Positions 17,728 to 25,390 of a stretch of 32,837 nucleotides of DNA are shown here, piece after piece. The number at the start of each line of letters is the position of its first letter. The first letter of the stretch is position 1. The translations under genes and the position numbers were made by a program. Origin of the DNA: Acidimicrobiia bacterium UBA4744 (GTDB lineage Bacteria; Actinomycetota; Acidimicrobiia; Spongiisociales; UBA4744). The stretch is taken from assembly GCA_002403855.1 (NCBI GenBank), contig DHIO01000008.1:371-33207 (forward strand), written 5' to 3'. The notes beneath the pieces were generated by a model. It saw only the letters and a list, made by a program, of their open reading frames with translations, made no database searches and was not told the DNA's origin.

Positions 17728-18825
17728 TCAGGTTCCCTCGACTTCCGTCCAGGTGAGGCCCCCTCGTGACAGCCGACGTAAGTCGCTGATCGACTCAATG
17801 CGTTCGCTGGCCAGTTGCATGGCCGCATCCTGGGGTTTGATACCCCGTTCTTTGGCTTCCCTCAGGACACTCGAGGTCCGCCGGCCAATGGCGTCCACGT
17901 GATGGATGGCTCGTTGCTCCGAGTACCCCTGCAGTTCCTCGAACACATTGATGAGGCCTCCGGCGTTGACCAGGAAGTCCGGGGCGTAGAGGATGCCGCG
18001 GTCGGCCAGCCGTTGGGCGTCTTCTTCCTTCTCCAACTGATTGTTGGCGGCTCCCACCACGGCTTCGCAGTTGAGTCGGGCGATGCTCTCCTGGTTGAGG
18101 ATCGCTCCCAGGGCGCAGGGCGAGAACACGTCGCAATCGACGGTCATGATCTCGTCGACGCCCACGGCTTCGACTCCGAAGTCCTCCACCACCCTGGCAA
18201 CCGCCGGCTGGTAGACGTCGGTGACGATCACCTCGACCTCTTCGTCTTTGAGCATGCGGGCGAAGTGGTAGCCGACCTTCCCGACTCCCTGGATGGTCAC
18301 CCGGCGTCCGTGAAGATCCCTCGAGCCCCACAGGAAGTCGGCAATAGCCTTCAGGCCCGCCAGCAAGCCGCGAGCGGTAGCGGGCGAAGGATCACCCGAT
18401 CCGCCTTCCTCGATAGGTACGCCGGCCGCCCACCGAGTTTCTCGTCTGACAACGGCCAGATCGAGCGAGGTCGTGCCCACATCCTCGGCGGTGATGTACC
18501 GACCGTTGAGCGAATCGACCATGCGGCCGTAGGCCCGCCACAGGCGTTCGTTCTTGTCGCGGCGGGAGTCCCCAATGATCACCGCTTTGCCGCCGCCGAG
18601 GTCGAGCCCGGCTGCCGCGGCTTTCAAGGTCATTCCCCGTGACAGGCGAAGCACATCCCACAATGCCTGATCCTCGGAGTCGTACGGATAGAAACGAGTC
18701 CCGCCGAGAGCGGGACCGAGGGCTGTGGAGTGGATTGCGATGATGGTCCGCAAACCGGACTTCGGGTCATGGCCGTAGAGAACCTGCTCATGGCCGGTCT
18801 CAGCGACCAGAGAGAATACGCCCAT
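17728..18825 (-). CDS. Leucine/valine/phenylalanine-type amino acid dehydrogenase
   Basis: The 365-aa enzyme belongs to the Glu/Leu/Phe/Val dehydrogenase family and oxidatively deaminates a branched-chain or aromatic amino acid to its 2-oxoacid with NAD(+). The substrate-side motif ALGGTRFYPY and the lysines K68 (MTLKAAAAG) and K80 (LGGGKAVIIGD) are present, K80 being the catalytic lysine position of leucine dehydrogenase. The NAD-binding Rossmann motif GVGKVGYHFA starts near residue 178. The start ATG at 18825 has AAAGGA at 18834-18839; a TTG at 18843 would put that site inside the gene. It lies directly upstream of the E1 fusion, whose reaction is the next step, so valine/leucine is the likelier substrate than phenylalanine. 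Confidence 0.88.
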   Translation of the reverse strand: MGVFSLVAETGHEQVLYGHDPKSGLRTIIAIHSTALGPALGGTRFYPYDSEDQALWDVLRLSRGMTLKAAAAGLDLGGGKAVIIGDSRRDKNERLWRAYGRMVDSLNGRYITAEDVGTTSLDLAVVRRETRWAAGVPIEEGGSGDPSPATARGLLAGLKAIADFLWGSRDLHGRRVTIQGVGKVGYHFARMLKDEEVEVIVTDVYQPAVARVVEDFGVEAVGVDEIMTVDCDVFSPCALGAILNQESIARLNCEAVVGAANNQLEKEEDAQRLADRGILYAPDFLVNAGGLINVFEELQGYSEQRAIHHVDAIGRRTSSVLREAKERGIKPQDAAMQLASERIESISDLRRLSRGGLTWTEVEGT

Positions 18826-18848
18826 ATGTGTGCGTCCTTTCAACGGGC

Positions 18849-18864
18849 GACTGGTGCCAGTCTA
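18849..18864 (-). promoter_or_regulatory. Candidate promoter and operator of the amino acid dehydrogenase operon
   Basis: Read on the minus strand, a -10-like TAGACT (18859-18864) overlaps the inverted repeat GACTGG-TG-CCAGTC (18849-18862, 6-bp arms). The symmetry placed over the -10/start region suggests an operator for a regulator of branched-chain amino acid catabolism. The regulator is not in view. Confidence 0.4.
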
Positions 18865-18951
18865 ACTGAGGGGCCTTTTCGGCAGGGGGGCCGGAGGTCG
18901 CATCTCGCGGGGCGTTGGTCCCGGGAGCCGAATCTTTGTGCAACGACTCGT

Positions 18952-18957
18952 TAGCAT
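18952..18957 (+). promoter_or_regulatory. Candidate -10 element, leaderless 18966 gene
   Basis: TAGCAT ends 8 bases before the ATG at 18966, with no ribosome-binding site in the CCACTGTT gap. This fits leaderless transcription. Confidence 0.4.
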
Positions 18958-18965
18958 CCACTGTT

Positions 18966-19730
18966 ATGACGCCGTCGTCTTTTCTCCGGGTGTACGTCGC
19001 CGCCGAGAAGTTCCCCGCTCATGATCCCTCGCCCGACTCGGGCTCCCTCGGGACCCTCCGGGCCGGGCGCTACGGCCTGCTGGGCGAATCGATGCACGAG
19101 GATGCTCTGCACGCGGAATGGTCGGGACGGCGATTCGTGTGTCCCCGACATCCGCGGCTCCGCATGTTGGAGGGACTGTTGGCTTTTCACAATACGTATC
19201 GGGACATCGGCGGCGACCTCATCGTCCCGGAGAACGTCGCCCGTCGAGCCGGTCGTGAGTTGCAGCGTCTATACGAGAAACGGCCGGCGGAGAGATCCCA
19301 TATCCTCACTTCCCCCTGGCACGTCCCGCTGCGGTGGTTCTCGGCGTTCGATGCCCAGGAACGTGAGATTGTCCAGGCGGCCGATCACCTTCGGCTTCGC
19401 TACCGGACGCTCCTGACTCTTTCTTCGCAGCGGTTGGAGCGTGCCCTGATCGCCCTGAAGGAGGCCGGTTTTGATGGTTCGGTCACCGATGATGTCGAGG
19501 AGTTGGCCGAGTGGCTTGATGACTTCCCGGAGGACTCCATGGTGGAACTCGACTACGGGAGCGTGGCCCGGCTGTTCCGGGAGGGCGACCTGGTACTCGA
19601 CGAAAGCGCCGCCGATATCTGGGCTTCGATCGAGGCGCTCGAATCCGGCGATATGGAAGAGGCGGTGGAGCGCTACAGCGGCGTAGCTTCGCGCTGGGCC
19701 CCCGTGATCGCGGTCACCTTCAGCAACTAG
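18966..19730 (+). CDS. Uncharacterised protein (254 aa)
   Basis: I do not recognise this protein. It begins FLRVYVAAEKF and has no signal peptide or membrane segment. The middle (about 115-180) is helical and basic (RELQRLYEKRPAERSH, RLRYRTLLTLSSQRLERALIALKEAGF), while the C-terminal third is strongly acidic and helical (TDDVEELAEWLDDFPEDSMVELDYG, IEALESGDMEEAVERYSG). The opposite charge of the halves could allow internal or partner packing. The frame extends upstream, but the ATG at 18966 is favoured by the -10-like TAGCAT 8 bases before it. It diverges from the amino acid dehydrogenase operon with 140 bases between the starts. Confidence 0.65.
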   Translation: MTPSSFLRVYVAAEKFPAHDPSPDSGSLGTLRAGRYGLLGESMHEDALHAEWSGRRFVCPRHPRLRMLEGLLAFHNTYRDIGGDLIVPENVARRAGRELQRLYEKRPAERSHILTSPWHVPLRWFSAFDAQEREIVQAADHLRLRYRTLLTLSSQRLERALIALKEAGFDGSVTDDVEELAEWLDDFPEDSMVELDYGSVARLFREGDLVLDESAADIWASIEALESGDMEEAVERYSGVASRWAPVIAVTFSN

Positions 19731-19910
19731 TTCTTCGTGTTTCGCCTCGAGGTCGGTGGTCAGGACGATGTCCGTGGTCGATTCGGTCGGGGTGAGATCC
19801 TCCCGAGTCCACGACTTGGAGGGAGCAATCGGCGAGTTCTTTGCCCGCTCCGCCGGCACCGAGCCACTGCGGCCGCGTATGGTGGAGGCCGCCGACAGGG
19901 AGGGAGAATC

Positions 19911-20249
19911 ATGACGGATACCGACCGGGACGCCGCCGAGGCCCGTTTCCGCAACGAACACGGTTGTGGGAAGAAGGATGCGGCGCTTGCCGCGCGAGCC
20001 CTGTATCCCCTTGACGACGCTCTCACGGGCGGCGAGGCATTTGTACGCGAGGTAGCCGGACGGGCTCGCGATTTCGATAGAGAGGTGGCCGGGTTGCGCG
20101 GAAACGAGGTCGGGGTGGCCGCCGAAAGGGCCATAGAGGAAATGCTGAATCTCGCTCGCGACCACCGGGAGATGCCCTACGTCGAGCTCTTCGAGGACAC
20201 ACTCGAACACGCAGCCGGGCCCGTCCCCGCTCCGGAATCGGGCGAGTAG
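19911..20249 (+). CDS. Small uncharacterised protein (112 aa)
   Basis: I do not recognise this protein. It is hydrophilic and charged, with a single cysteine-containing turn (NEHGCGKKDAALAARALYPLDDALTGGEAF), then a predicted helix rich in Arg and Glu (VREVAGRARDFDREVAG, GVAAERAIEEMLNLARDHREM). The start ATG at 19911 is supported by AGGGAG at 19901-19906. The open frame upstream of it (from 19737) lacks any start signal. A -10-like TATGGT is at 19877-19882. The gap 19731-19910 before it holds nothing else I can identify. It converges with the small acidic gene ending at 20257, only 7 bases away. Confidence 0.6.
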   Translation: MTDTDRDAAEARFRNEHGCGKKDAALAARALYPLDDALTGGEAFVREVAGRARDFDREVAGLRGNEVGVAAERAIEEMLNLARDHREMPYVELFEDTLEHAAGPVPAPESGE

Positions 20250-20256
20250 AAGGGAC

Positions 20257-20448
20257 TCAGTCGTCGGGTAGCTCGACCTCGAGCAGCTCAGCCGCTTCCA
20301 ACATCTGTTCTTCTTCGATGCTCGCCGGAGTCCCGATCTCTTTCTCTATGGCGTCGGCTATGGCTTTTTCGGCTTCGGCGGCATCGGCCAGCTGGCCGGA
20401 CGGCGACCCAGCGTCGGTCGTGTCGATGTCGTTCTCATGATCGGACAT
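20257..20448 (-). CDS. Small acidic protein (63 aa)
   Basis: The 63-aa product is not recognised. It is highly acidic, with a disordered-looking start (MSDHENDIDTTDAGSPSG) followed by an alanine/glutamate-rich helix (ADAAEAEKAIADAIEKEIG) and a second acidic helix ending in LLEVELPDD. The ATG at 20448 has a strong GGAGG site about 6 bases upstream, which favours it over the upstream in-frame ATG at 20475 that lies before that site. The good ribosome-binding site is the main evidence that this is a real gene. Confidence 0.55.
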   Translation of the reverse strand: MSDHENDIDTTDAGSPSGQLADAAEAEKAIADAIEKEIGTPASIEEEQMLEAAELLEVELPDD

Positions 20449-20534
20449 GGTTGACCTCCCTCTCTGGGAGATCATAGGACGAAATGCCGCCGGGGAGGCG
20501 GGGAGATTTCGACCAACGCGCCGGCGCCCAACCG

Positions 20535-20572
20535 GTTCTTGCGTGAGTTTCGTGCGCTATTCGCGCAAGTTC
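20535..20572 (+). repeat. Shortened single copy of the 70-bp palindromic repeat family
   Basis: This 38-base element matches the 49-base palindromic core of the three tandem repeats at 22507-22698, read in reverse complement, with two substitutions and an 11-base internal deletion. It begins GTTCTTGCGTGAG and ends GCAAGTTC. It lies 22 bases before the TAGGCT -10 candidate of the cupin gene, in the same orientation relative to the following gene as the array upstream of the dehydrogenase. Confidence 0.75.
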
Positions 20573-20594
20573 GGATGCCGGCCGGCAGATCGCT

Positions 20595-20600
20595 CTAGGC
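20595..20600 (+). promoter_or_regulatory. Candidate -10 element of the cupin gene (TAGGCT)
   Basis: TAGGCT lies 27 bases before the ATG at 20628, leaving a short leader that contains the GGAAGGAG ribosome-binding site. The same hexamer precedes two other genes in this window (7231 and 15303). Confidence 0.4.
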
Positions 20601-20627
20601 TGTGGACGAGTTCCGGAAGGAGCGCCC

Positions 20628-21038
20628 ATGCAGACCCGCCCGCTTTCCGAAACCCCGGATGCCCGCTCGCCCGCGGGGGCGGAGATCCGCTACCTGCTGG
20701 AGGGCGCAACCGGGAACATGATCCAAGCCACCGTCCCCCCGGGCCAGGTGAACCGGGCGACCGTTCATGCCACGGTGAGCGAGTTCTGGCATGTCTTGTC
20801 GGGCCGGGGGGAGATTTGGCGCCGGGACGGGGGCCAGGAAGAAGTGACCGTTCTGGAGCCGGGTGTTTCCATCGACGTTCCGGTCGGCACTGCCTTTCAG
20901 TACCGCTGCACCGGGACCGAGCCTCTACGTTTTCTGTGCATCTCGATGCCGCCCTGGCCGGGAGACGCGGAGGCAACCCTCCTCGAGGGGCCATGGTTGC
21001 CGACCGCGCCGGTTGACCCGCCGCCCTCCGCCGCCTGA
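20628..21038 (+). CDS. Cupin-domain protein
   Basis: The 136-aa protein is a single small beta-barrel cupin. It shows the first cupin box in modified form (NRATVHATVSEFWHVLSGRGEIWRRDG, where the usual metal-binding G-x5-H-x-H-x3,4-E pattern is only partly kept: H, then E and H) and the second box PGVSIDVPVGTAFQYRCTG, where the usual histidine is replaced. Metal binding is therefore uncertain. Such proteins act as sugar or small-ligand enzymes or sensors; no substrate can be named. A strong GGAAGGAG site lies about 6 bases before the ATG at 20628. The gene is followed by a perfect palindrome that may terminate it. Confidence 0.8.
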   Translation: MQTRPLSETPDARSPAGAEIRYLLEGATGNMIQATVPPGQVNRATVHATVSEFWHVLSGRGEIWRRDGGQEEVTVLEPGVSIDVPVGTAFQYRCTGTEPLRFLCISMPPWPGDAEATLLEGPWLPTAPVDPPPSAA

Positions 21039-21049
21039 ACTAGAGCCGG

Positions 21050-21075
21050 ATTGGGACCCGGATCCGGGTCCCAAT
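21050..21075. terminator. Perfect 26-bp palindrome after the cupin gene
   Basis: ATTGGGACCCGGA is followed immediately by its exact reverse complement, giving a 26-bp perfect palindrome 12 bases after the cupin stop. As RNA it would form a long stem with a few bases of loop. There is no T-run, so it may be a non-canonical terminator for the cupin gene and, on the other strand, for the tRNA genes; a protein-binding site is also possible. Confidence 0.5.
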
Positions 21076-21144
21076 TCGCGACGGCCCTTGATCGGTACCA
21101 CCCCGGGTAGGACAACACTCCGGGCGACTCCGGGCGTCTTCCTT

Positions 21145-21220
21145 TGGTGGCCAGGGGCAGAATCGAACTGCCGACCCCAGGTTTTTCAGACCTGTGCTCT
21201 TCCAACTGAGCTACCTGGCC
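21145..21220 (-). tRNA. tRNA-Phe (GAA)
   Basis: The minus strand folds as a tRNA. The 7-bp acceptor GGCCAGG (21214-21220) pairs with CCTGGCC (21149-21155), followed by discriminator A and an encoded CCA (21145-21147). The anticodon loop CTGAAAA (21183-21189) gives anticodon GAA at 21185-21187. The T arm contains GTTCGATTC. Length including CCA is 76 bases. Confidence 0.95.
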
Positions 21221-21246
21221 GGGTTGGTCAATGCTGGATCGACCGC

Positions 21247-21324
21247 TGGCGGGGACGACGGGATTTGAACCCGCGACCTCCGGCTTGACAGGCCGGCGTG
21301 AACTCCTGACTTCACCACGCCCCC
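21247..21324 (-). tRNA. tRNA-Asp (GTC)
   Basis: The minus strand folds as a tRNA. The acceptor GGGGGCG (21318-21324) pairs with CGTCCCC (one G-U), followed by discriminator G and an encoded CCA (21247-21249). The anticodon loop CTGTCAA (21285-21291) gives anticodon GTC at 21287-21289. The T arm is GCGGG-TTCAAAT-CCCGT. It is 26 bases upstream of tRNA-Phe on the same strand, so both are probably one transcript. A -10-like TAACCT lies at 21360-21365. Confidence 0.93.
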
Positions 21325-21438
21325 AGGGGGGTTTGCTCGCCGGGCGGCTCGCGTCGCACAGGTTAGCCCTGCGTCGGAGAGGCGCGCCAGATGGCGGAAA
21401 CCGCAGAGGAGTATAGGCATCCGTGAGGTATCCCCCGG

Positions 21439-22452
21439 CTAGGTTCGGAGGACAATCTTCCCCAGTTGCTCGCCGGCTTCCAACCGGGCCAGGGCGGCGG
21501 GTAGGTCCACGAAGTTGTCGATTCTGTCGATCACCACCGGAACCCGGCCGCTGCCGACCAGGTCGGTCACCTCAGAAAACTCGCGGTAGTCGAACATCGT
21601 CGAGCCGATGATCTCCAATTGCTTGAAGAAGAGATAGGGGACGGTGATCTCGACCTTGGTCCCGCTGGTCGATCCACACGTGACCAGCCGGCCACCGCGT
21701 TCGAGGGCGCGGACCGATTGCTCCCAGCTGGCCGGGCCGACGTTCTCGAGTACCACGTCGGCGCCTCGTCCGATCTCCTGCTTCAGGTCCTCCGCGAACA
21801 GGTTGGTGGTATTGAACCCGTCGGTTGCTCCCAGCTGAATGGCACGGCAGATCTTGTCGGTGTTGGTCGAGGTGACGTAGACGTCGGCGCCCATCGCCCT
21901 ACCCAGCACCAGGCCGGCGCTCGAGACTCCGCCGCCCACACCCACCACGAGCAGCACGTCACCCGGGCCCAGCCGCGCTCGGCGCAGCATCCGGTAGGCG
22001 GTGCCGGTCGCCAGTCCGTAGGCCGCAGCTTGCTCCCACGTCAGGTGATCCGGTTTGGGGATCGTATTGCGCGCCGGGACCACCACGTACTCGGCCAGGG
22101 TGCCCCAGCGGTGTTCACCGAGGATTTGGTAATTCGCGCAAAAGGGAGTGGTGCCTCGCAAGCAGGATGGACAGGCGCCACAGCCCACACTTGGGTTCAC
22201 CACCACGTTCTGGCCGGGAAGAACGGTCGTGACGGCCTCACCGACGGCGTCGACGACTCCGGCACCGTCGGCCCCGGCCACGTGCGGGAGGTGAGGTTTG
22301 GGCATCCCCAGCGACGTCCAGATATCCAGGTGGTTGAGCGCCGAGGCGGCCAGCTTGATGCGCACTTCGTCCGGTCCCGGTTCGGGCGCCGCGACCTCTT
22401 CCAGAACGAATGATTGCGGCCCGCCGATGTCGTGCAACATCCACGCCTTCAT
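21439..22452 (-). CDS. Zinc-binding MDR-family alcohol dehydrogenase/quinone oxidoreductase
   Basis: The 337-aa protein is a medium-chain dehydrogenase/reductase. It keeps the structural zinc lobe, with C91, C94, C97 and C105 in GCGACPSCLRGTTPFC. The catalytic-zinc ligands are missing: the usual Cys position reads ALNHLDIW and the GHE motif reads AGADGAG. It therefore looks like the quinone-oxidoreductase-like branch with a retained structural zinc. The nucleotide-binding VVGVGGGVSSAGLVLGRAMGA follows the A-type Rossmann pattern. Substrate is unknown. The open frame runs upstream, but the ATG at 22452 begins the MKAWMLHDIGGP family start and lies 7 bases after a -10-like TACCCT, indicating a leaderless mRNA. 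Confidence 0.88.
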   Translation of the reverse strand: MKAWMLHDIGGPQSFVLEEVAAPEPGPDEVRIKLAASALNHLDIWTSLGMPKPHLPHVAGADGAGVVDAVGEAVTTVLPGQNVVVNPSVGCGACPSCLRGTTPFCANYQILGEHRWGTLAEYVVVPARNTIPKPDHLTWEQAAAYGLATGTAYRMLRRARLGPGDVLLVVGVGGGVSSAGLVLGRAMGADVYVTSTNTDKICRAIQLGATDGFNTTNLFAEDLKQEIGRGADVVLENVGPASWEQSVRALERGGRLVTCGSTSGTKVEITVPYLFFKQLEIIGSTMFDYREFSEVTDLVGSGRVPVVIDRIDNFVDLPAALARLEAGEQLGKIVLRT

Positions 22453-22459
22453 GCCGGGC

Positions 22460-22465
22460 AGGGTA
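22460..22465 (-). promoter_or_regulatory. Candidate -10 element, leaderless MDR dehydrogenase gene
   Basis: Read on the minus strand, TACCCT ends 7 bases before the ATG at 22452. The gap GCCCGGC holds no ribosome-binding site. The tandem repeat array begins 41 bases further upstream. Confidence 0.5.
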
Positions 22466-22506
22466 GCCGTTCCCGGAGGCCTCCCGATTGGCCCTTGCTT
22501 CCCACT

Positions 22507-22698
22507 GAACTTGCGTGAGAAACCTGCGGATAGCGCATGAAACTCACGCAAGAACGGGATGGCCCGGCACCTTCGTGAACTTGCGTGAGAAACCTGCCGA
22601 TAGCGCACGGAACTCACGCAAGAACGGGACAGCCCGGCACCTGCGTGAACTTGCGTGAGAAACCTGCGGATAGCGCACGGAACTCACGCAAGAACGGG
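22507..22698. repeat. Three tandem 70-bp repeats with palindromic cores
   Basis: Near-identical units start at 22507, 22577 and 22647, an exact 70-base period; the third ends within the palindromic core. Each core runs from GAACTTGCGTGAG to CTCACGCAAGAAC, whose 10-bp arms CTTGCGTGAG and CTCACGCAAG are perfectly complementary. The roughly 26-base interior can form a second small stem (TGCG-GATAG-CGCA) in copies 1 and 3; copy 2 has one change in that stem. Spacer sequence between cores is also conserved, so this is tandem duplication and not a CRISPR array. It lies between the thiQ stop and the dehydrogenase promoter. Confidence 0.92.
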
Positions 22699-22705
22699 AT
22701 GACGA

Positions 22706-23716
22706 TCAGTCGAGGACCACCACGGCGTCGGGGTCGACGCTCAAGGTCACCGTGTCTCCGACCATCGGGACCGGTTGTTCGTCGAGTTCCATTTCCAGGA
22801 GGACCCCGCCGCCCGTCTCCACCTGCAACCGGTAGTGACCGCCGCGAAAGCGTCGGGTGACAACCCTTCCGCGCACCGTCCCGGTGGGGGATACTTTGAA
22901 CCCGTCCGGCCGGACCACGAGGCGATGCGAACCCACGACGTCGCCGGAGATCTCAAAACGGCCGAATCCGGTGTCCGCCAAACCATCCGCAACCGTCGCA
23001 TCGAGGATGTTGTCGAAGCCGAGGAATCGAGCCACCCATTCGCCGGCCGGATGGCGCCACACCTGCTCGGGGGTTCCCTCTTGCGCCACAGATCCTTCTC
23101 GCATGATGACGATCCGATCTGCCAGTCCGAGGGCCTCTTCCTGGTCGTGCGTCACGTACAGGGTGGTGATGGCGCGCTCGACGAACAAGTGGCGGAGTTC
23201 ACCGACCAGGCGCTCGCGGAGGCTACGGTCGAGGGAACCGACCGGCTCGTCCAACATCAGCATGCGTGGGTCGGGCGCCAGGGCCCGGGCGAGCGCCACC
23301 CGCTGTTGCTCGCCGCCCGACAGGTTGCCGACCGAACGATCCTGGTAGCCGGGCAAGCCCACCCAGTCGAGCACTTCGGAGACTCTCGCCGCCATCCGAT
23401 CGTCCGCCATTCCGACCATCCGCAGACCGAAGGCAACGTTGCCGCCGACCGTCTTGTGGGGAAAAAGCACGTAATCCTGGAACATGAGCCCGAAACCCCG
23501 CTCGTGGGCGGCCACGTGCTCGAGAGGCCGGCCGTCCCAGGACAATGAACCCGAGTCGGGGGTTTGCAGTCCGGCAATCACCCGGAGCAGGGTCGTCTTG
23601 CCGCTGCCGCTCGGTCCCAGCACCGCCAGGATTTCGCCGTCGGCGACGGTGAGGTCGACGGCGTCGAGAGCGACCTTCTCTCCGAAACGGACCGAGAGCT
23701 TGGTTGCTTCAAGCAC
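22706..23716 (-). CDS. thiQ: Thiamine ABC transporter ATP-binding protein
   Basis: The 336-aa ATPase is the third gene of the thiamine importer. It has Walker A GPSGSGKTT (residues 34-42), the Q-loop LMFQDYVLFPHKTVGGNVAFG, signature LSGGEQQRVALARAL, Walker B MLMLDEPVGSLD and the switch histidine in YVTHDQEEALGLADRI. A C-terminal TOBE-like region (about 240-336, HRLVVRPDGF) makes it longer than the short enterobacterial ThiQ and closer to FbpC/PotA in form. The GTG at 23716 lies 33 bases after the permease stop, with only a weak GGTGG site. Assignment to thiamine rests on the riboswitch and the binding protein upstream. Confidence 0.85.
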   Translation of the reverse strand: MLEATKLSVRFGEKVALDAVDLTVADGEILAVLGPSGSGKTTLLRVIAGLQTPDSGSLSWDGRPLEHVAAHERGFGLMFQDYVLFPHKTVGGNVAFGLRMVGMADDRMAARVSEVLDWVGLPGYQDRSVGNLSGGEQQRVALARALAPDPRMLMLDEPVGSLDRSLRERLVGELRHLFVERAITTLYVTHDQEEALGLADRIVIMREGSVAQEGTPEQVWRHPAGEWVARFLGFDNILDATVADGLADTGFGRFEISGDVVGSHRLVVRPDGFKVSPTGTVRGRVVTRRFRGGHYRLQVETGGGVLLEMELDEQPVPMVGDTVTLSVDPDAVVVLD

Positions 23717-23749
23717 GACAGGCCACCGCCTTGCCCGGCCAGATACCCA

Positions 23750-25390
23750 TCAGAACTCTCCCATCTCGCCGACCCGGAACCGTTCGATGGCCAGGATCGA
23801 GGCGGCCGTCATAACCATCAGCACGGTGCTCAACGCCATGGCCTGGGCGAAGTTGGCTGCGCCGGCCCGGCCCAAGAGCCGGAAGATGGCGATCGGCAGG
23901 GTGGGAGCGTCGGGTCTGGCAATGAAGGAAGTTGCACCGAATTCTCCGAGAGAGATCGCAAACGCAAACCCGGCCCCAACCAGCATCGCCCGAAAGACGA
24001 GCGGCAAATCGATCTCTCTCCACACCCGGGCGGGCGGCGCACCCAGCACTGCTCCGGCCTCGCGCAGCCTGGTACGGACCGACCGCATCACGGGCACCGC
24101 AGTCCGTACCACGAAGGGTATGGCCACCAGAGAATGCGCGATCGGAACGAGGATGGGGGCGGTTCGCAGGTCGATCGGAGTGTCCAGCGCTATGAGGAAG
24201 CCGAACCCGATGGTGACGGCCGATGTGCCGAGCGGGAGCATCAAGACCACGTCGAACCACCGCGAGACCGCTCCCCGGTAGTAGGCGATGAGCACTGCGG
24301 CCAGGATGCCCACGATGAGTGCAATGGCGGTAGCAGTCGTGGCGAACAGCGCGGAGTTCCCGATCGCTTCGACGGGTGGAACCAGCGTGGCGGAAGCGTC
24401 TGCCAGGGAGCGGTAAGCATCGAACCCGTACCCACCCCCGACCCGCAGCGATTGCCCGACCAGCACGGCGAGGGGGGTACCCAGGAAGAGACCGGTGAAC
24501 CCCAGGGTTCCCCACACCAATCCCTGTTCGCGCCGGCCCCGAGGCCGCCGAGCCACCTCGACGACGGGCCGTAGCTGCTGCTCGACGCTGCGGCGTTCTT
24601 GATATCGGGAGTAGGCGACCAGGATTGCCGAAATACCGACCAGCTGCAGGACGGCCAGGGCACCCGCCACGGGCAGGTCGAGAAAGGCCGTCGTCTGGCG
24701 CCAGATCTCCACCTCGATTGTCGAGTAGGACAGGCCGCCCAGGATCAGGACTACTCCGAAAGAGGTGAACGTGAAGAGGAACACGATGGATGAAGCGGCG
24801 GCGATGGCGGGACGAAGCAGAGGCAGTGAGACCTCGCGGAACGTCCGCCAGCGACCGGCTCCCAGCATCCGGGCGGCTTCCTCGAGGCGTGGGTCGAGGT
24901 GAGCCCACAACCCGCCGACCGTCCGCACCACCACCGCGTAGTTGTAGAAGATGTGAGCGATCAGAATGGCCCAGACCGTCTGGCGGAGATCGATGCCCAG
25001 CGGTCCGTTCGGACCCAGCAGGGCAAGATATGCGGCGCCGACCACGACGGTCGGCAACACGAAAGGAACCGTGATTGCCGCCCGGAAGAAGCTCTTTCCG
25101 GGGAACGAGAAGCGGGCGAAGACGTAGGCGGCGGGCATGGCAACCACCAGCGTGAGCAACGTGGATGCGACCGCTTGCCATACCGTGAACCAGATCGCCT
25201 CACGTAACGACCCTCTCGAGAGCACGGTCGAGAAGGACGAGAGAGAGAACTCCCCATCCGGGAAGAAGCTGATCCCCAGAACGCTGACCAGCGGATAGAG
25301 GAAGAAGTAGCCGAGGAAAGTGAACGGAACAGCGATCAGCGCCGCCTTCCCGATCCGGCGGCGCCGGTTGAGTGCGCCTGAGGAGATCAC
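23750..25390 (-). CDS. thiP: Thiamine ABC transporter permease, fused two-domain
   Basis: This 546-aa inner-membrane protein contains two permease domains with EAA loops AARMLGAGRWRTFREVSLPLLRP and AGAVLGAPPARVWREIDLPLVFR, about 12 membrane segments in all, and a positively charged central linker (EVARRPRGRREQ). This is the standard ThiP architecture. The GTG at 25390 overlaps the thiB stop as GTGA, with GAGG 10 bases upstream, so translation is likely coupled. A GTG at 25411 lies within thiB and is less likely. A long alternative frame in the same strand (to 23709) is a shadow with no family features. Confidence 0.9.
   Translation of the reverse strand: MISSGALNRRRRIGKAALIAVPFTFLGYFFLYPLVSVLGISFFPDGEFSLSSFSTVLSRGSLREAIWFTVWQAVASTLLTLVVAMPAAYVFARFSFPGKSFFRAAITVPFVLPTVVVGAAYLALLGPNGPLGIDLRQTVWAILIAHIFYNYAVVVRTVGGLWAHLDPRLEEAARMLGAGRWRTFREVSLPLLRPAIAAASSIVFLFTFTSFGVVLILGGLSYSTIEVEIWRQTTAFLDLPVAGALAVLQLVGISAILVAYSRYQERRSVEQQLRPVVEVARRPRGRREQGLVWGTLGFTGLFLGTPLAVLVGQSLRVGGGYGFDAYRSLADASATLVPPVEAIGNSALFATTATAIALIVGILAAVLIAYYRGAVSRWFDVVLMLPLGTSAVTIGFGFLIALDTPIDLRTAPILVPIAHSLVAIPFVVRTAVPVMRSVRTRLREAGAVLGAPPARVWREIDLPLVFRAMLVGAGFAFAISLGEFGATSFIARPDAPTLPIAIFRLLGRAGAANFAQAMALSTVLMVMTAASILAIERFRVGEMGEF

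Noticed and set aside
21145..21324. Attachment site of an integrated element at the tRNA genes
   Set aside because: No integrase and no second copy of a tRNA 3' end are visible. A 10-bp tandem repeat (21117-21136) next to tRNA-Phe is too short to matter.
22507..22698. CRISPR array
   Set aside because: The period is constant and the spacer sequence between cores is repeated as well, so there are no unique spacers. No cas gene is nearby.
23709..25181. Long minus-strand frame inside the thiP gene
   Set aside because: It lacks any domain, while the overlapping frame has two permease domains and fits the operon.
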